NCBI GenBank assembly: GCA_964644695.1
Contig: CAZXWN010000002.1
Coordinates: 35,534 to 99,533, forward strand
Reading direction: 5' to 3'
DNA length: 64,000 nt
From: CAZXWN01 sp964644695 [NCBI: uncultured bacterium]
GTDB lineage: Bacteria > UBP4 > UBA4092
Shown here piece by piece: positions 1-9,122 of this stretch. Below the pieces are notes generated by a model. The model was given only the letters and a program-made list of their open reading frames with translations, had not been told where the DNA came from and made no database searches. Every line of letters starts with the position of its first letter. Positions within the stretch are counted from its first letter, which is position 1. Both the position numbers and the translations under genes were made by a program.

Positions 1-1317
1 CGGGAACCACAGAGGAGTATCGGAATGGCCGGTTCGTTCACCGCCTCCAGAGATGGGGAAGTAACAATGCATGACAGAACCATTTTTGAACTGGTGACGA
101 CCCATTTCCAGGATTCGTTCACGGACTACATCTGGTTCATACATAACTGGACCGAGCATATCCTGACAACTGTCACGATAACCACGACCGAACATCAATC
201 CGCCATGGTGATAGGAAGCATTTCGTGAGAAGTTAAAGGTGGTTTTGTTCTGGTATTGATTCCAGACATTCATCATTAAGTTAAATTCCGGATCCGGAGT
301 TTCAACCTGTGCCCGCTGGAGATAATCTTTCCACCAGGCTTTGAGTTTGGCTAATTCTTCATCGGCGGTTTTAACATCGGTGTATTTTTTGACCAGGGGC
401 AATGAGAGGGTCCGATAGGATTTCTCAGAGAGGTCACCTTTGGCACCGGTCGGTAATTCTTCCAGTTTATCCACCACACCCATTACCACGACAAAATCAA
501 TAGTCTGGCCGGGGTTTAGTGTGATTTCATTCTGGATGGCGCCCACTGCATCTCCAGAGGTGATTTCAGTGTTGCGGCAGTTTCCTTCTTCAATGGCGAT
601 GGGGTTTTGTTCAGAACGCCATTTTCCGATGTATTTGTTCTTAGAACCGTCAAATCCACTGATGGGAAGTGTATTGGACAAGAATACCCATTTGTTCCAG
701 GGTTTATTCGGCTGTTTTACAGTTACGCCGGAATAGGTTACCCAATACCGTTTGGTGGCATACAGGGTATTGTCATCTTTGATGAAATGTACATCATTGA
801 AGTGCTGGTCGTTGGGTTGATTAATCAGGTCTACCAGCGCATGACCGAGGCATAACTCGACATAGGAAAATACGGAGAGTTTCCGGACTTTGTCGGTTTT
901 ATTGGTCAAAGACACCCGCCAGAGTTCCAAATCATCCTGTAGAGGAATGAAATAAGTGATATTGCTACGGATACCCTTGTATTCTTCAGTGATGGAGGTG
1001 TATCCCAGACCATGATGACATTCATAAAGGTCCAGTTTTTTGGGGGTAGGCTGCCAGCTCAATGACCAGTAATCGCCATCTTCGGCATCCCGGAGGTAAA
1101 CATATTTACCGGGTCTATCCCAGGGAAGGCCATTATAACGCCACCGTGTAATACGGCTGTCTTTGGGTGACTGGTAGAAGCTATATCCACCGCCGACATT
1201 GGTTATCATGGCGTGGTAGTTCTTGTTGGTCAGATAATTGACCCACGGTGCTGGAGTGTCTGGACGGGTAACGATGTACTCCATACCGTCTTTAGAGAAA
1301 TATCCATACTTGCTCAT
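1..1317 (-). CDS. GH94 family beta-glucoside phosphorylase, C-terminally truncated by window edge
   Basis: Partial gene: 439 codons are open from the ATG at 1317 to base 1 and the C-terminal part lies outside the window. The translation begins MSKYGYFSKDGMEYIVTRPD, the usual opening of GH94 (former GT36) phosphorylases. Further on are GGGYSFY (about residues 42-48), GRGYRDSCQDMLGP (about 383-396) and HSDTPLWFP at the cut end, all typical of cellobiose/cellodextrin/chitobiose phosphorylases. The family cleaves beta-linked disaccharides with phosphate, giving a sugar 1-phosphate. The catalytic Asp lies beyond the visible part, so the substrate cannot be assigned. There is no signal peptide, so it should be cytoplasmic. 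An AAGGAG ribosome site lies 7 nt upstream of the ATG. It is the last visible gene of a minus-strand operon and follows a phosphohexomutase by 53 bp, fitting conversion of glucose 1-phosphate to glucose 6-phosphate. Confidence 0.88.
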   Translation of the reverse strand, partial: MSKYGYFSKDGMEYIVTRPDTPAPWVNYLTNKNYHAMITNVGGGYSFYQSPKDSRITRWRYNGLPWDRPGKYVYLRDAEDGDYWSLSWQPTPKKLDLYECHHGLGYTSITEEYKGIRSNITYFIPLQDDLELWRVSLTNKTDKVRKLSVFSYVELCLGHALVDLINQPNDQHFNDVHFIKDDNTLYATKRYWVTYSGVTVKQPNKPWNKWVFLSNTLPISGFDGSKNKYIGKWRSEQNPIAIEEGNCRNTEITSGDAVGAIQNEITLNPGQTIDFVVVMGVVDKLEELPTGAKGDLSEKSYRTLSLPLVKKYTDVKTADEELAKLKAWWKDYLQRAQVETPDPEFNLMMNVWNQYQNKTTFNFSRNASYHHGGLMFGRGYRDSCQDMLGPVMYEPDVVRERILEMGRHQFKNGSVMHCYFPISGGGERTGHSDTPLWFP

Positions 1318-1370
1318 AGGTGCTCCTTTTTCGAAATCGTGGAACTAATTATTATATCGAGAAATTGCGT

Positions 1371-2777
1371 TTATTTGAGGCCCACAATCTTACTGGCATC
1401 ATTCAGTATTTCCCAGGTGGTATCCATACTTTCAGAACCGGAGTATAACCGGATGACAGGTTCTGTATCGGATGTCCGGATGAGGATCCAGCCATTACCT
1501 TCAAAACTGAACTTAATCCCATCCAGGGTAGTCACTTTCACGACTTTTTTACCCGCAATAGATGTGGGAGGATTGTCTTTCAACTTCTGGACTAACCCTA
1601 ATCGGACAGAGTCTTCCATGTGTGCGTCGATACGGTCGTAATGGAAAGCGCCATAACGGCTGACCAGGTCATCAGACATTTGTTTCAGGGTCTTACCGCT
1701 CATCGCCAGCATTTCAAGGGCTAACATGGCCATAGCCAATCCGTCTCGTTCCGGGATATGATTCTTGATTCCGATGCCGCCCGATTCTTCACCTCCAATG
1801 AGAATGTCCTGAGTCAACATCAGTTCACAAACATTCTTGAAACCGACTGCCACTTCTGTGACTTTTGAGTCTCCATAATCAGCGACCATTCGGTCAATGA
1901 TGGGTGCCAGGGAGACAGTATGAACGACATCTCCAGTCCATCCCCGATTTTTACGCAGGTGCTCATAGAGTAGAGGAATGGTGTAATGCGGCCAGATGAA
2001 GTTACCTTCGTTGTCTATTGCACCGAAACGGTCTGCATCGCCATCAGTTCCAACACCCAAAGCGGCGTTATTGGTTTTGACTGCTTCAATGAGGGCTTTC
2101 AGATTCTTGCCAATAGGTTCAGGCAACACACCTCCGAATAAACAATCCCGATTGCTGTTGATGGAGATGACTTTGCTCCCGGTTCCTTCCAGGAGTTTTT
2201 CGAGATAATTCTTACCAGAGCCGTGCATGGCATCATGTGCCACGGTAAATTTAGCTTTGGATATCAGGTTCATATCTACCAGAGATTTCAATTTATTGAG
2301 ATAGGGAGTAACCTGATCCACTTCTTCGATGTTAGATTTGGTCTGTGCAGAAATAGTTTTGGGTGTATTCTGATAGAGGAATTTTTCGATTTCTTTGGTA
2401 ATGGACGGGACCGCTGATCCACCATAATACCCTTTGAATTTGACCCCGTTGTATTGGGGTGGATTATGGGATGCCGTAATCATAATGCCGCCCGCACACT
2501 TACAATCTTTCACGGCATAAGAAAGTGCGGGAGTGGGTTCTGCCTCACGACCCAGGAATACTTTTATACCATTAGCCGCCAGCACTTCTGCTGTCAGTTG
2601 GGCATAGGTCTCTGATTGGAAACGGTAGTCATACCCCACAGCAATTCCCTGATGAGCGGTTCCCTGGGATATCAGATATTCCGCTGTGGCCTGGGCAATA
2701 ATACGGACATTTTCAAATGTGAAAGAGTCCGCGATGATTGCGCGCCATCCATCAGTACCAAAACGAATCTTACTCAT
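1371..2777 (-). CDS. Phosphoglucomutase/phosphomannomutase (alpha-D-phosphohexomutase family)
   Basis: The 468-residue protein has the four phosphohexomutase signatures in order. TASHNP (101-106) carries the phosphorylated Ser103, DGDADR (245-250) is the Mg-binding loop, GEESGG (329-334) is the sugar-binding loop, and RTSDTEP (434-440) is the phosphate-binding loop. The length is usual for the family. It interconverts hexose 1- and 6-phosphates in the cytoplasm; glucose versus mannose preference cannot be read from sequence. An AAAGG site precedes the ATG, and the start overlaps the end of the upstream hydrolase gene by 8 bp, so translation is probably coupled. Its place just before a GH94 phosphorylase suggests it feeds phosphorolysis products into glycolysis, although it could also serve nucleotide-sugar synthesis for the polysaccharide clusters in the window. 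Confidence 0.93.
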   Translation of the reverse strand: MSKIRFGTDGWRAIIADSFTFENVRIIAQATAEYLISQGTAHQGIAVGYDYRFQSETYAQLTAEVLAANGIKVFLGREAEPTPALSYAVKDCKCAGGIMITASHNPPQYNGVKFKGYYGGSAVPSITKEIEKFLYQNTPKTISAQTKSNIEEVDQVTPYLNKLKSLVDMNLISKAKFTVAHDAMHGSGKNYLEKLLEGTGSKVISINSNRDCLFGGVLPEPIGKNLKALIEAVKTNNAALGVGTDGDADRFGAIDNEGNFIWPHYTIPLLYEHLRKNRGWTGDVVHTVSLAPIIDRMVADYGDSKVTEVAVGFKNVCELMLTQDILIGGEESGGIGIKNHIPERDGLAMAMLALEMLAMSGKTLKQMSDDLVSRYGAFHYDRIDAHMEDSVRLGLVQKLKDNPPTSIAGKKVVKVTTLDGIKFSFEGNGWILIRTSDTEPVIRLYSGSESMDTTWEILNDASKIVGLK

Positions 2778-4473
2778 GTTTATTTAACCTTTCTTGCTCA
2801 ATAGAATCATAATGAAGCCATCCGGAGATTCCGGTATATTCCATGTTTCGTGTAAAACGAACAGCATCTGCAATAACGATTTCGTCAGCATCATTGGATA
2901 ATGAAACATATCCGGCAGTACCTTTATTAAAGTAATACTTACCCAGACTCATCCATTGCCCACTGTCTTTTTCCTGATTGACTCGAATCGTTGTCGAGCC
3001 GCCAGAATAGTAAATCGTATAAGGCGAATTTGTAGCTCTATTGGGATACGAACTCCACCAGGCCTGTACTTCATAAATACCCGCCTCAGTAAAGTTAGGA
3101 CACCAGAAAGCCTTAGATGATCCTGTTCCTGCGAACTGGTATCGATAATTATCGCCATAACGTTCGGGCTGGGATGTTGATAGTATCCATGCACTTCCAG
3201 ATGTGGAAAAACCAGAATAATCGTTATCAATAATTATATCTTTGTAATCACCATCTTTATCAATGATGGCTTCTATCAAATCATAATCATATTTACCGTC
3301 AGCGGTATATCCCTGAACTTTCAGGGTGTATGTCCCGTCGGGTAATTGTGCAGCATCCCAATAAACATAGTGTTGATAGGATGTGCTTACCACAAAAATA
3401 TTGTCATTGACCCAATAGACAACAGATGACAGGGCGTATCCATTATTTGTTGTTACGCTTAAATATAAGCCTTGGGAAATAGTCTGGTTGGAGGTGGGTT
3501 GGCTGAAATATACTTGAAGTAAGGATGTGTCAGCTGGAATCGTCGTCAGGTAGTAAGGGTTAGCGATAGTTCTTTGGTAATTGGTTTGAACGGCATAATT
3601 ATTTGTTAAAGAAAAGTCGGATTTGTTAATGGCCCTGGAATCATAATCGAACCAGGTGATGAGCTTCATTTTGGGGAATTCAGCCTGAAGATTGTCATAA
3701 ATCAGATTGGTATTGCGAATCCCATAATCGGCGCAGTTATAAGATATTGTCCCACTAGAGTAGGCATTTGCGGCGGCCCATTCCGGAAACATGATGGGTT
3801 TGTTATGAGGTGCTGCTGAATATTTGTCGTAAACATAACTGATTTTACTGCGGGGGTCTCTGGTATCTGTGGTCCCAACACCCAGTCCCATGTACATATC
3901 AACACCGACCCAGTCCACATATTCGTCACCGGGGTAATAGGAATCAATCGTCGCTGTGGGAGACCAGTTAGGGGCCCATACCATCACAATGTTAGGCGCT
4001 TCTTCTTTGAAGATGTTATATAACATCCGCCATTTTTGGACATAGAGAGTTGTATTGCCGGACCAGATAAATTCAGAGAGATTCATCTCCGAAGCCCACC
4101 GGACAAAGACGGGAGCTCGTAGCGAATGTGCATCGCGAGCCCATTTACGGATATAGGGTCCATCGGTTACTGAACCAAGCCCATAAGTAGGTTCAAATCC
4201 AAGTTGAATGGCAGAGCCACGGGCTTTTACGCTTTGTGCCCAGGCCAGGGGGAACGCACTATTCCAAGCATTATAATGCAAATAGCAGGCATGTTTCTTG
4301 TTCATAGTGGATTCGAAGGCCAGAACATTGTCCGGAGCAACAGGATCCATCTGAATAAATGCACCCAGGTAACATCCTGTTTCCGGCTCATATTTGGCAG
4401 CCGACAGACTTATTCCCCACACCATCAGGGTGAGAATGAAAGAAAACAGGAGTTTAAATGCAAAACGCTCCAA
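2770..4473 (-). CDS. Secreted GH26-like glycoside hydrolase with C-terminal golvesin/Xly-type domain
   Basis: 567 residues. An N-terminal hydrophobic segment (about 5-26, ending LSAA) looks like a signal peptide. A TIM-barrel-like region follows (about 30-320). RWASEMN (125-131, Glu129) resembles the acid/base motif and PEWA (Glu231) the nucleophile position of GH26 mannanase-like enzymes. Residues about 325-410 look like an Ig-type linker domain (QPTSNQTISQGLYL...). Residues about 420-550 match the golvesin/xanthan-lyase C-terminal type domain that recurs in two other secreted proteins of this window. It is probably an exported endo-acting hydrolase; assignment to GH26 rests on the two Glu motifs and the substrate is unknown. 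It lies 10 bp after the HyuA-type gene and overlaps the mutase gene by 8 bp, so it belongs to the operon. Confidence 0.72.
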   Translation of the reverse strand: MERFAFKLLFSFILTLMVWGISLSAAKYEPETGCYLGAFIQMDPVAPDNVLAFESTMNKKHACYLHYNAWNSAFPLAWAQSVKARGSAIQLGFEPTYGLGSVTDGPYIRKWARDAHSLRAPVFVRWASEMNLSEFIWSGNTTLYVQKWRMLYNIFKEEAPNIVMVWAPNWSPTATIDSYYPGDEYVDWVGVDMYMGLGVGTTDTRDPRSKISYVYDKYSAAPHNKPIMFPEWAAANAYSSGTISYNCADYGIRNTNLIYDNLQAEFPKMKLITWFDYDSRAINKSDFSLTNNYAVQTNYQRTIANPYYLTTIPADTSLLQVYFSQPTSNQTISQGLYLSVTTNNGYALSSVVYWVNDNIFVVSTSYQHYVYWDAAQLPDGTYTLKVQGYTADGKYDYDLIEAIIDKDGDYKDIIIDNDYSGFSTSGSAWILSTSQPERYGDNYRYQFAGTGSSKAFWCPNFTEAGIYEVQAWWSSYPNRATNSPYTIYYSGGSTTIRVNQEKDSGQWMSLGKYYFNKGTAGYVSLSNDADEIVIADAVRFTRNMEYTGISGWLHYDSIEQERLNKHE

Positions 4474-4483
4474 GACAGGGTCC

Positions 4484-6637
4484 TTATCGCAGATTGACCA
4501 GGCAGACTACCGGTGTATCAGGCAGGAACCGGGCTAATTCAGCGTTAGCATAGGATGTGATTTTTTCAATTTCCAAGAGTCCAGACAAGTCAATAATTTT
4601 GGCTCCACACAGGACAAACAGGTTGGGTAATTCCCGTCCTGCATCGCCATAACCAGTATGAGCTTCAATCAGTTTATGTAATGCGCCATCTAAACCTTGT
4701 CGTGTGGTTTGAACAACATCACCATTTGAGATTTGTAACCGGACAATTCCTTCTTTATCAATGATTCTGAGTGCCCGATTTTTCTTGTTATATAAGCCCC
4801 AAAGTTTTTTCTGAACTACATCAGCACCGAGAACGTTTAGATAATCCGTCTGGCCTAAAGAAACAATCTGCTCCGGAGTGACTTGTATTGAGGTGGCAGC
4901 AATTTGCTTCAATTCATCCAGAGTCCGTTCACGGTCTTTGAGGTTTCTGGCTCGCATCTCGGTCGAACCGGTTGCTGTAGCTCGCAGAATGTTTTTCTGA
5001 GGGTCGATTTCTACTGCTACTTCAATGGTGTCAGGGGCAGCACCCATTTTATGAACGGCTTCTTCTGCTTCCTTACGGATTTTCAGAATGTCATCGTTGG
5101 TAGGGTTAATAACACTTCGTTCAATCGTGTCACGAACCATAGCCAACGCTACACCAATCGCGGAGATTACTTCTGCCCGTTTGGCAATAAAAGTCTTCAT
5201 TTGCATCATCTTGGCAGTATAGGGGACAATCGCCGCAGCACCACCACCGCCACCAATGAGCGAGATGAGTGTTGGATCTAACTTATATTCTTTGATTAAT
5301 TGAGTGACAACTTTCACTGCTTTGGGACAGGCTTTTTCCAGAATAGCCTTTGCTGTGTGCTCCTCATTTGATTTAAGTTGTTGGCACAAAGGCACAAATG
5401 CGGCTTTAATGGCATTTATATCCCCTTTGGCGCAATTATCTTCCGGAACCAGCCCTAATATGTTGGAAGCACAGGTGGGAGTAAGGGATACCTTCTTCCC
5501 GGATTGTCCTTCAATGTAGATGTAATCATCTGGATCGCCTTCTTTGGGGCGAATATGTTTCAATGTGGCAGATGAGAACTCCTCCGCCTTACTGAATGAT
5601 GCATAGCCTAGCCCGGCAATATGCGCACTACGGGGTCCAACATCTTCAACATGATTTCCTTTAACACGAACCATGGACCCTCCTGCAATCCCAATGGTAC
5701 GAACATCCAGTGTTCTCAAATAAACACGATGTCCACCGACTTCAGCGGTTTTAATGAGGGCTTTCCCATTTTGGATGGCGGATATATCGGTTGATGTTCC
5801 ACCGACTTCCAGGAAAATACCATCGGAGATTCGCGCATACATCAACGCTGCTGCAACACCCGCCGCAGGTCCCGACAGCATGGTTAGAATCGGTCTTTTT
5901 CGCATCTGTTCGATGTCCATGACACCGCCATCAGACCTCATAATCATCAAGGGGGCTTTAATTCCAGCTTCCTTGACGGATTTTTCAGTCATATTAGCGG
6001 TTTCCATCATCTTTACCAGCATGCTGGCGTTAATTACAGCGGTCCGAGTTCGGAGCTTTAATCCATACAATTGAGATATTTCATGGGTGGCGCTGGCAGG
6101 GATACCCCGTTCAACACAAGTATCCAATATAAGAAGTTCATTGGCAGGATCGTCAACGCTGAAAGATTCTGCTGCAACAATAACTTGTGCGCCTTCCGCC
6201 AGGAGTTCATCTATCAATTTATTGATGATATCCGATGTCGGTTTCTCAGATGTATCCAGGAAACGATGATGCGTTTTTAAGAAACGGCCGGGTGCTAATT
6301 CAATGTGGGCCACATTTGTTTCTGTTTTTGCACGGAGTTTTTCCATCCCTTTTCCCATGCCGATAATGCCAACCTCTGCCACATCTCCTTCGAGGAGTGC
6401 ATTTGTTGCCTGGGTAGTCGAATGAGCAATGAAAGCTACTTCTGATGGGGATATGCCGGCCTTTTCCAGCAGTTTATGCAGGGATTCGATAATTCCGTGA
6501 GCCACACCTTCCTGAGCAGAATGAGTGGTCGGAACCTTGACTTGGGCAATGACTTCTAATTCAAGGGAGTCTATTGCGACGGCATGAGTAAAAGTACCCC
6601 CTACATCGATACCAATTCTGATTTTTCGTTCACTCAT
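4484..6637 (-). CDS. Hydantoinase/oxoprolinase (HyuA) family ASKHA ATPase
   Basis: 717 residues. The N-terminus GIDVGGTFTHA (9-19) is the ASKHA phosphate-1 loop of HyuA/oxoprolinase proteins. SGPAAG (255-260) and EVGGTSTD (277-284) are further conserved family blocks. GGGGGAAAIVPY in the C-terminal half is another glycine-rich nucleotide-site segment. Known members hydrolyse hydantoins, 5-oxoproline or N-methylhydantoin, or carboxylate acetone, with ATP and usually with a HyuB partner. No HyuB gene is visible here, so the substrate is unknown. No signal peptide is seen. The ATG overlaps the TGA of the upstream NAGPA gene (ATGA), indicating translational coupling. Its presence among secreted glycan enzymes is unexpected, and operon membership is the only clue to its role. 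Confidence 0.85.
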   Translation of the reverse strand: MSERKIRIGIDVGGTFTHAVAIDSLELEVIAQVKVPTTHSAQEGVAHGIIESLHKLLEKAGISPSEVAFIAHSTTQATNALLEGDVAEVGIIGMGKGMEKLRAKTETNVAHIELAPGRFLKTHHRFLDTSEKPTSDIINKLIDELLAEGAQVIVAAESFSVDDPANELLILDTCVERGIPASATHEISQLYGLKLRTRTAVINASMLVKMMETANMTEKSVKEAGIKAPLMIMRSDGGVMDIEQMRKRPILTMLSGPAAGVAAALMYARISDGIFLEVGGTSTDISAIQNGKALIKTAEVGGHRVYLRTLDVRTIGIAGGSMVRVKGNHVEDVGPRSAHIAGLGYASFSKAEEFSSATLKHIRPKEGDPDDYIYIEGQSGKKVSLTPTCASNILGLVPEDNCAKGDINAIKAAFVPLCQQLKSNEEHTAKAILEKACPKAVKVVTQLIKEYKLDPTLISLIGGGGGAAAIVPYTAKMMQMKTFIAKRAEVISAIGVALAMVRDTIERSVINPTNDDILKIRKEAEEAVHKMGAAPDTIEVAVEIDPQKNILRATATGSTEMRARNLKDRERTLDELKQIAATSIQVTPEQIVSLGQTDYLNVLGADVVQKKLWGLYNKKNRALRIIDKEGIVRLQISNGDVVQTTRQGLDGALHKLIEAHTGYGDAGRELPNLFVLCGAKIIDLSGLLEIEKITSYANAELARFLPDTPVVCLVNLR

Positions 6638-7497
6638 TTGACAGGTTCCTTCTGAACAAGAGCGATGGCATTAGTTACTGAGCGTTCCGTACCCGGGAGG
6701 CCATTTTTTGCATCAGTAGATACGGAATTGACTAAGGCATTATTGATAACCATGGCAGATGAACCGCCCCCATCCAGATTTAATGCATCAGTACATCCCA
6801 ATTGGTCTCTCATAAACTTACCTAAGTCGTCCAAGCTCATTCCTGTAGCAAAACCAGGCTGCCGCCCATCCACTACAACCAGATAGACGGTATTATCTTT
6901 TGTTACTCCGATTGCTGTTCGTGGATGAGGAGTAGTTCTAAATCCACCACCAAAACCACTTTCTGTGGTAATAGCGGATAACTGCCCGTTTTGTAAGAGG
7001 ACAGGACCACCGCCCAAAGCATATTCAACTTTGGACCAGTCAGTTCCATTTAATCCTTTAATGACTCCATCTTTTGCATCTACGCGGTCAATAATGACTT
7101 TATGGTCAGGAGTGAATCCGACAGCGCTTCGGTTGTTAGTTTGATCATGGAGCATCTTACCTTTAACATAGACTAATCCGACATGGGACCCACCAAAATC
7201 AAAATACCCTCCATTGATGGCTGCTATGGCATTGGCTCTCTTCGCCATGACGGTTGTTCCTTCATGGCTCTTCTCTTTTGCGGTTTCAACCGTAAGAGCT
7301 AACTCTGACCGATTATAATCTATTTTCAGAATGCTGATATTGCGAATCACTCCGGTTGAATCTGTTTGCCATTGTGTGTACTCTACTCCATCTGTGACCG
7401 GCAGGACAATTTGCCTGTCCATGGCGAGCGAAAAGCTGATACTTAACGACAGCACTAATGCCAAAAGGAAATAACGAAGGGAACCGTGTGTCTTCAT
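6634..7497 (-). CDS. Secreted NAGPA-type phosphodiester glycosidase
   Basis: The start is placed at the ATG at 7497, not at an open upstream ATG at 7620. From there the protein begins MKTHGSLRYF followed by a strong hydrophobic signal segment (to about residue 26), and an AAGGAT site lies about 10 nt upstream. The 287-residue product has the NAGPA/DUF2233 motifs: INGGYFD (95-101), RTAIGVTKD (193-201) and LDGGGSSAMV (241-250). Relatives include the uncovering enzyme that removes GlcNAc from phosphodiester-linked glycans and bacterial exopolysaccharide-associated proteins. It is probably exported and acts on a sugar-phosphodiester bond in a glycan or wall polymer; the substrate is not known. 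It is coupled by ATGA to the HyuA-type gene downstream. Confidence 0.82.
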   Translation of the reverse strand: MKTHGSLRYFLLALVLSLSISFSLAMDRQIVLPVTDGVEYTQWQTDSTGVIRNISILKIDYNRSELALTVETAKEKSHEGTTVMAKRANAIAAINGGYFDFGGSHVGLVYVKGKMLHDQTNNRSAVGFTPDHKVIIDRVDAKDGVIKGLNGTDWSKVEYALGGGPVLLQNGQLSAITTESGFGGGFRTTPHPRTAIGVTKDNTVYLVVVDGRQPGFATGMSLDDLGKFMRDQLGCTDALNLDGGGSSAMVINNALVNSVSTDAKNGLPGTERSVTNAIALVQKEPVK

Positions 7498-7639
7498 GGT
7501 TGAGTAATCCTTACTTTTGAAAGATAGATTGTGAAATACCGTGTTAAAACTGAGGAAATAAGGCAGATGTAAGCCTGTCTTTACCTTCATAATCCTACCA
7601 AAGGTTGGCCTTTCCTTCAATCAGTTCAAAAAGGATGGA

Positions 7640-7660
7640 AAAGCAGGATTTTTCTGCTTT
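7640..7660 (-). terminator. Weak hairpin after the golvesin-domain gene
   Basis: A 7-bp perfect stem (AAAGCAG/CTGCTTT) with a 7-nt loop lies 27 bp downstream of the stop of the gene ending at 7687. Read on the minus strand it is followed by only a short T run a few bases away, so it may be a weak or partial terminator before the rest of the operon. Confidence 0.3.
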
Positions 7661-7686
7661 GTTTGTAACTGTTTTAACTGAACGTC

Positions 7687-8328
7687 TTAATGGATTGGAA
7701 GCTGTGGTGTTACACTTTTCGAGGTTGAGTTACTGACCGTTGGAGTTATTTCTGGTTTGCTTTGTGGTTTATTTTGAGATTCGAGCCATTGTTTGGATGT
7801 TCCATCAGGCCTTTTGACGAAGGTAACTGCATCTGCGACGACAATTCCATCCGCCAAGTCAGTCAATACGACCTTACCCGTGGTGTCCGTATTGAATGTA
7901 TAGGTGCCAAGGGATACCCATTCCGTTTCTTGTTGTGTTTGATTCACAAGGACCTTGAAGGTACCATTGGCTGCAGAAATGGTGTAGGTGGCGTCTGTTG
8001 CCCGGTTGGAATGGGGAGTGTAGGTAATGAATAATTCATAATCACCTTTTGTTGTAATAATAGGGTTCCATATAGCCTGGTTCTTCCCTGTTCCTCTGGC
8101 GTGGACTAAATAGGAGTATCCCCAATAACCTGACTGTGATGTAGATTCAGGCCAACCGCCAACCATATCAAACCCCACAGTCCCTTCATCCACAATAATA
8201 TCTTTAGTCGTGTCTGGAACATAAGAAGAAGTTTGGGATTTAAATGTCATTATCTCTGGTGCGGCGTTCACATTAGATAGTGCCAGGGAAGAAAGGATCA
8301 GGATTGTGCACACAACGATCTTTTGCAT
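7687..8328 (-). CDS. Small secreted protein with golvesin/Xly-type domain
   Basis: 213 residues. A signal peptide (MQKIVVCTILILSSLALSNVNA) is followed by one domain of about 130 residues (about 40-175) with the features IIVDEGTVGFDM, GDYELFITYTPHSNRATDATY, VSLGTYTFN and GIVVADAVTFVK. These match the golvesin/xanthan-lyase C-terminal type beta-sandwich also found at the ends of the GH26-like and GHL10-like proteins of this window. The remaining tail is Pro/Ser/Thr-rich and looks disordered. There is no catalytic domain, so it is probably a carbohydrate- or surface-binding protein, which is inference from the domain's company. An AAAGGAG site sits about 7 nt before the ATG, and it appears to be the first gene of the left-hand minus-strand operon. 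Confidence 0.72.
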   Translation of the reverse strand: MQKIVVCTILILSSLALSNVNAAPEIMTFKSQTSSYVPDTTKDIIVDEGTVGFDMVGGWPESTSQSGYWGYSYLVHARGTGKNQAIWNPIITTKGDYELFITYTPHSNRATDATYTISAANGTFKVLVNQTQQETEWVSLGTYTFNTDTTGKVVLTDLADGIVVADAVTFVKRPDGTSKQWLESQNKPQSKPEITPTVSNSTSKSVTPQLPIH

Positions 8329-8358
8329 AAAGGGCTCCTTTAGTGACAGATTAACCCT

Positions 8359-8364
8359 ATTCTA
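8359..8364 (-). promoter_or_regulatory. Possible -10 box for the left glycan operon
   Basis: On the minus strand, TAGAAT lies about 30 nt before the ATG at 8328, between the pilin terminator and the AAAGGAG ribosome site. No convincing -35 element is visible 16-18 nt upstream. Confidence 0.3.
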
Positions 8365-8375
8365 TGCAAATTACC

Positions 8376-8419
8376 AATAAAAAAACAGGGTAACCCCAAG
8401 GTTACCCTGTTTTTTTATT
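8376..8419 (-). terminator. Strong intrinsic terminator after first pseudopilin gene
   Basis: A perfect 20-bp inverted repeat (8376-8395 and 8400-8419) with a 4-nt loop. Its outer part supplies an A run on one side and a T run on the other, so it can work in both directions. It lies 9 bp beyond the stop of the pseudopilin gene that ends at 8429 and separates it from the glycan operon. Confidence 0.9.
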
Positions 8420-8428
8420 AAATTTTTA

Positions 8429-8980
8429 CTATGGACCATAACGGAAAATATCACCATTAGAAATAGTACCATTGGTTGGATCATAAATATCAAACAAATA
8501 GGGTGCAACAGCGGCCTCATAATCTCTATCTGGACCAGAGGAAAGAATCATCCACATATTGGTTTGACCACTTGCTACTTTGTTATATAAATCAGGGACT
8601 GTGGTAAATCGTGCATAATAATTCCCTGCAAAAGCATCATTCCAGAATTCTGGACCCCAGTATGGGTAATACTGCTGGTCTCCGGTACTGTCGGAAAATG
8701 AATCTTTAGGAATAGAGGATAAGTAAGCAACAGGTGTTGTTAACGGGATATATCTTTGTAAACGAGATACTCCTGCCACATTGCGTGTAGGGAGGTATTC
8801 ATTATTATCCACATAATAGCTTTCCATAGCAGTAGCAAAAGTTCTCATTTCACTCTGGGCTCTGGATACTTTGGAACGGACTTGAGCCGCTAAGAAGTTA
8901 GGAATAGCAATGGCAGCTAAAATAGCGATAATTGCTACAACAATTAATAATTCAATTAAAGTAAACCCCTTTTTAGACAT
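8429..8980 (-). CDS. Type II secretion/type IV pseudopilin (GspG-like), copy 1
   Basis: 183 residues. The class III prepilin leader MSKKG is followed by FTLIELLIVVAIIAILAA, with Glu5 of the mature protein present. Cleavage and N-methylation at Phe by a prepilin peptidase is therefore expected. The hydrophobic helix continues into NFLAAQVRSKVSRAQSEMRT, and the C-terminal globular part ends with DPTNGTISNGDIFRYGP. The length and PulG-type N-terminus suit a major pseudopilin or a pilin-like surface fibre subunit. An AAGGTG site lies about 8 nt upstream. No other type II secretion or type IV pilus gene is in the window, so the assembly machine must be encoded elsewhere. It is the most downstream of three tandem paralogues. 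Confidence 0.9.
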   Translation of the reverse strand: MSKKGFTLIELLIVVAIIAILAAIAIPNFLAAQVRSKVSRAQSEMRTFATAMESYYVDNNEYLPTRNVAGVSRLQRYIPLTTPVAYLSSIPKDSFSDSTGDQQYYPYWGPEFWNDAFAGNYYARFTTVPDLYNKVASGQTNMWMILSSGPDRDYEAAVAPYLFDIYDPTNGTISNGDIFRYGP

Positions 8981-9075
8981 TAAAATTCACCTTCCCTTCT
9001 CTATATGATTTTATAAAAACGAAATAAGATTTATAAATAATTATATTACAAAGCCCTGATTTGAAATATAAATAT

Positions 9076-9105
9076 AAAAAGGGCAGGTCAATAATTGACC
9101 TGCCC
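9076..9105 (-). terminator. Intrinsic terminator after second pseudopilin gene
   Basis: An 11-bp perfect stem (9081-9091 with 9095-9105) and a 3-nt loop, followed on the minus strand by five T residues (9080-9076). It lies just after the stop of the pseudopilin gene ending at 9123. Confidence 0.85.
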
Positions 9106-9122
9106 TGAATAGCATACATTAT

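Noticed and set aside
1213-1641. A plus-strand reading frame of 142 codons
   Set aside because: It is the reverse complement of the GH94 and phosphohexomutase genes and encodes no recognisable protein.
7498-7620. An N-terminal extension of the NAGPA protein starting at 7620
   Set aside because: The extra 41 residues would stand before a clear signal peptide and have no ribosome site; the ATG at 7497 has one.
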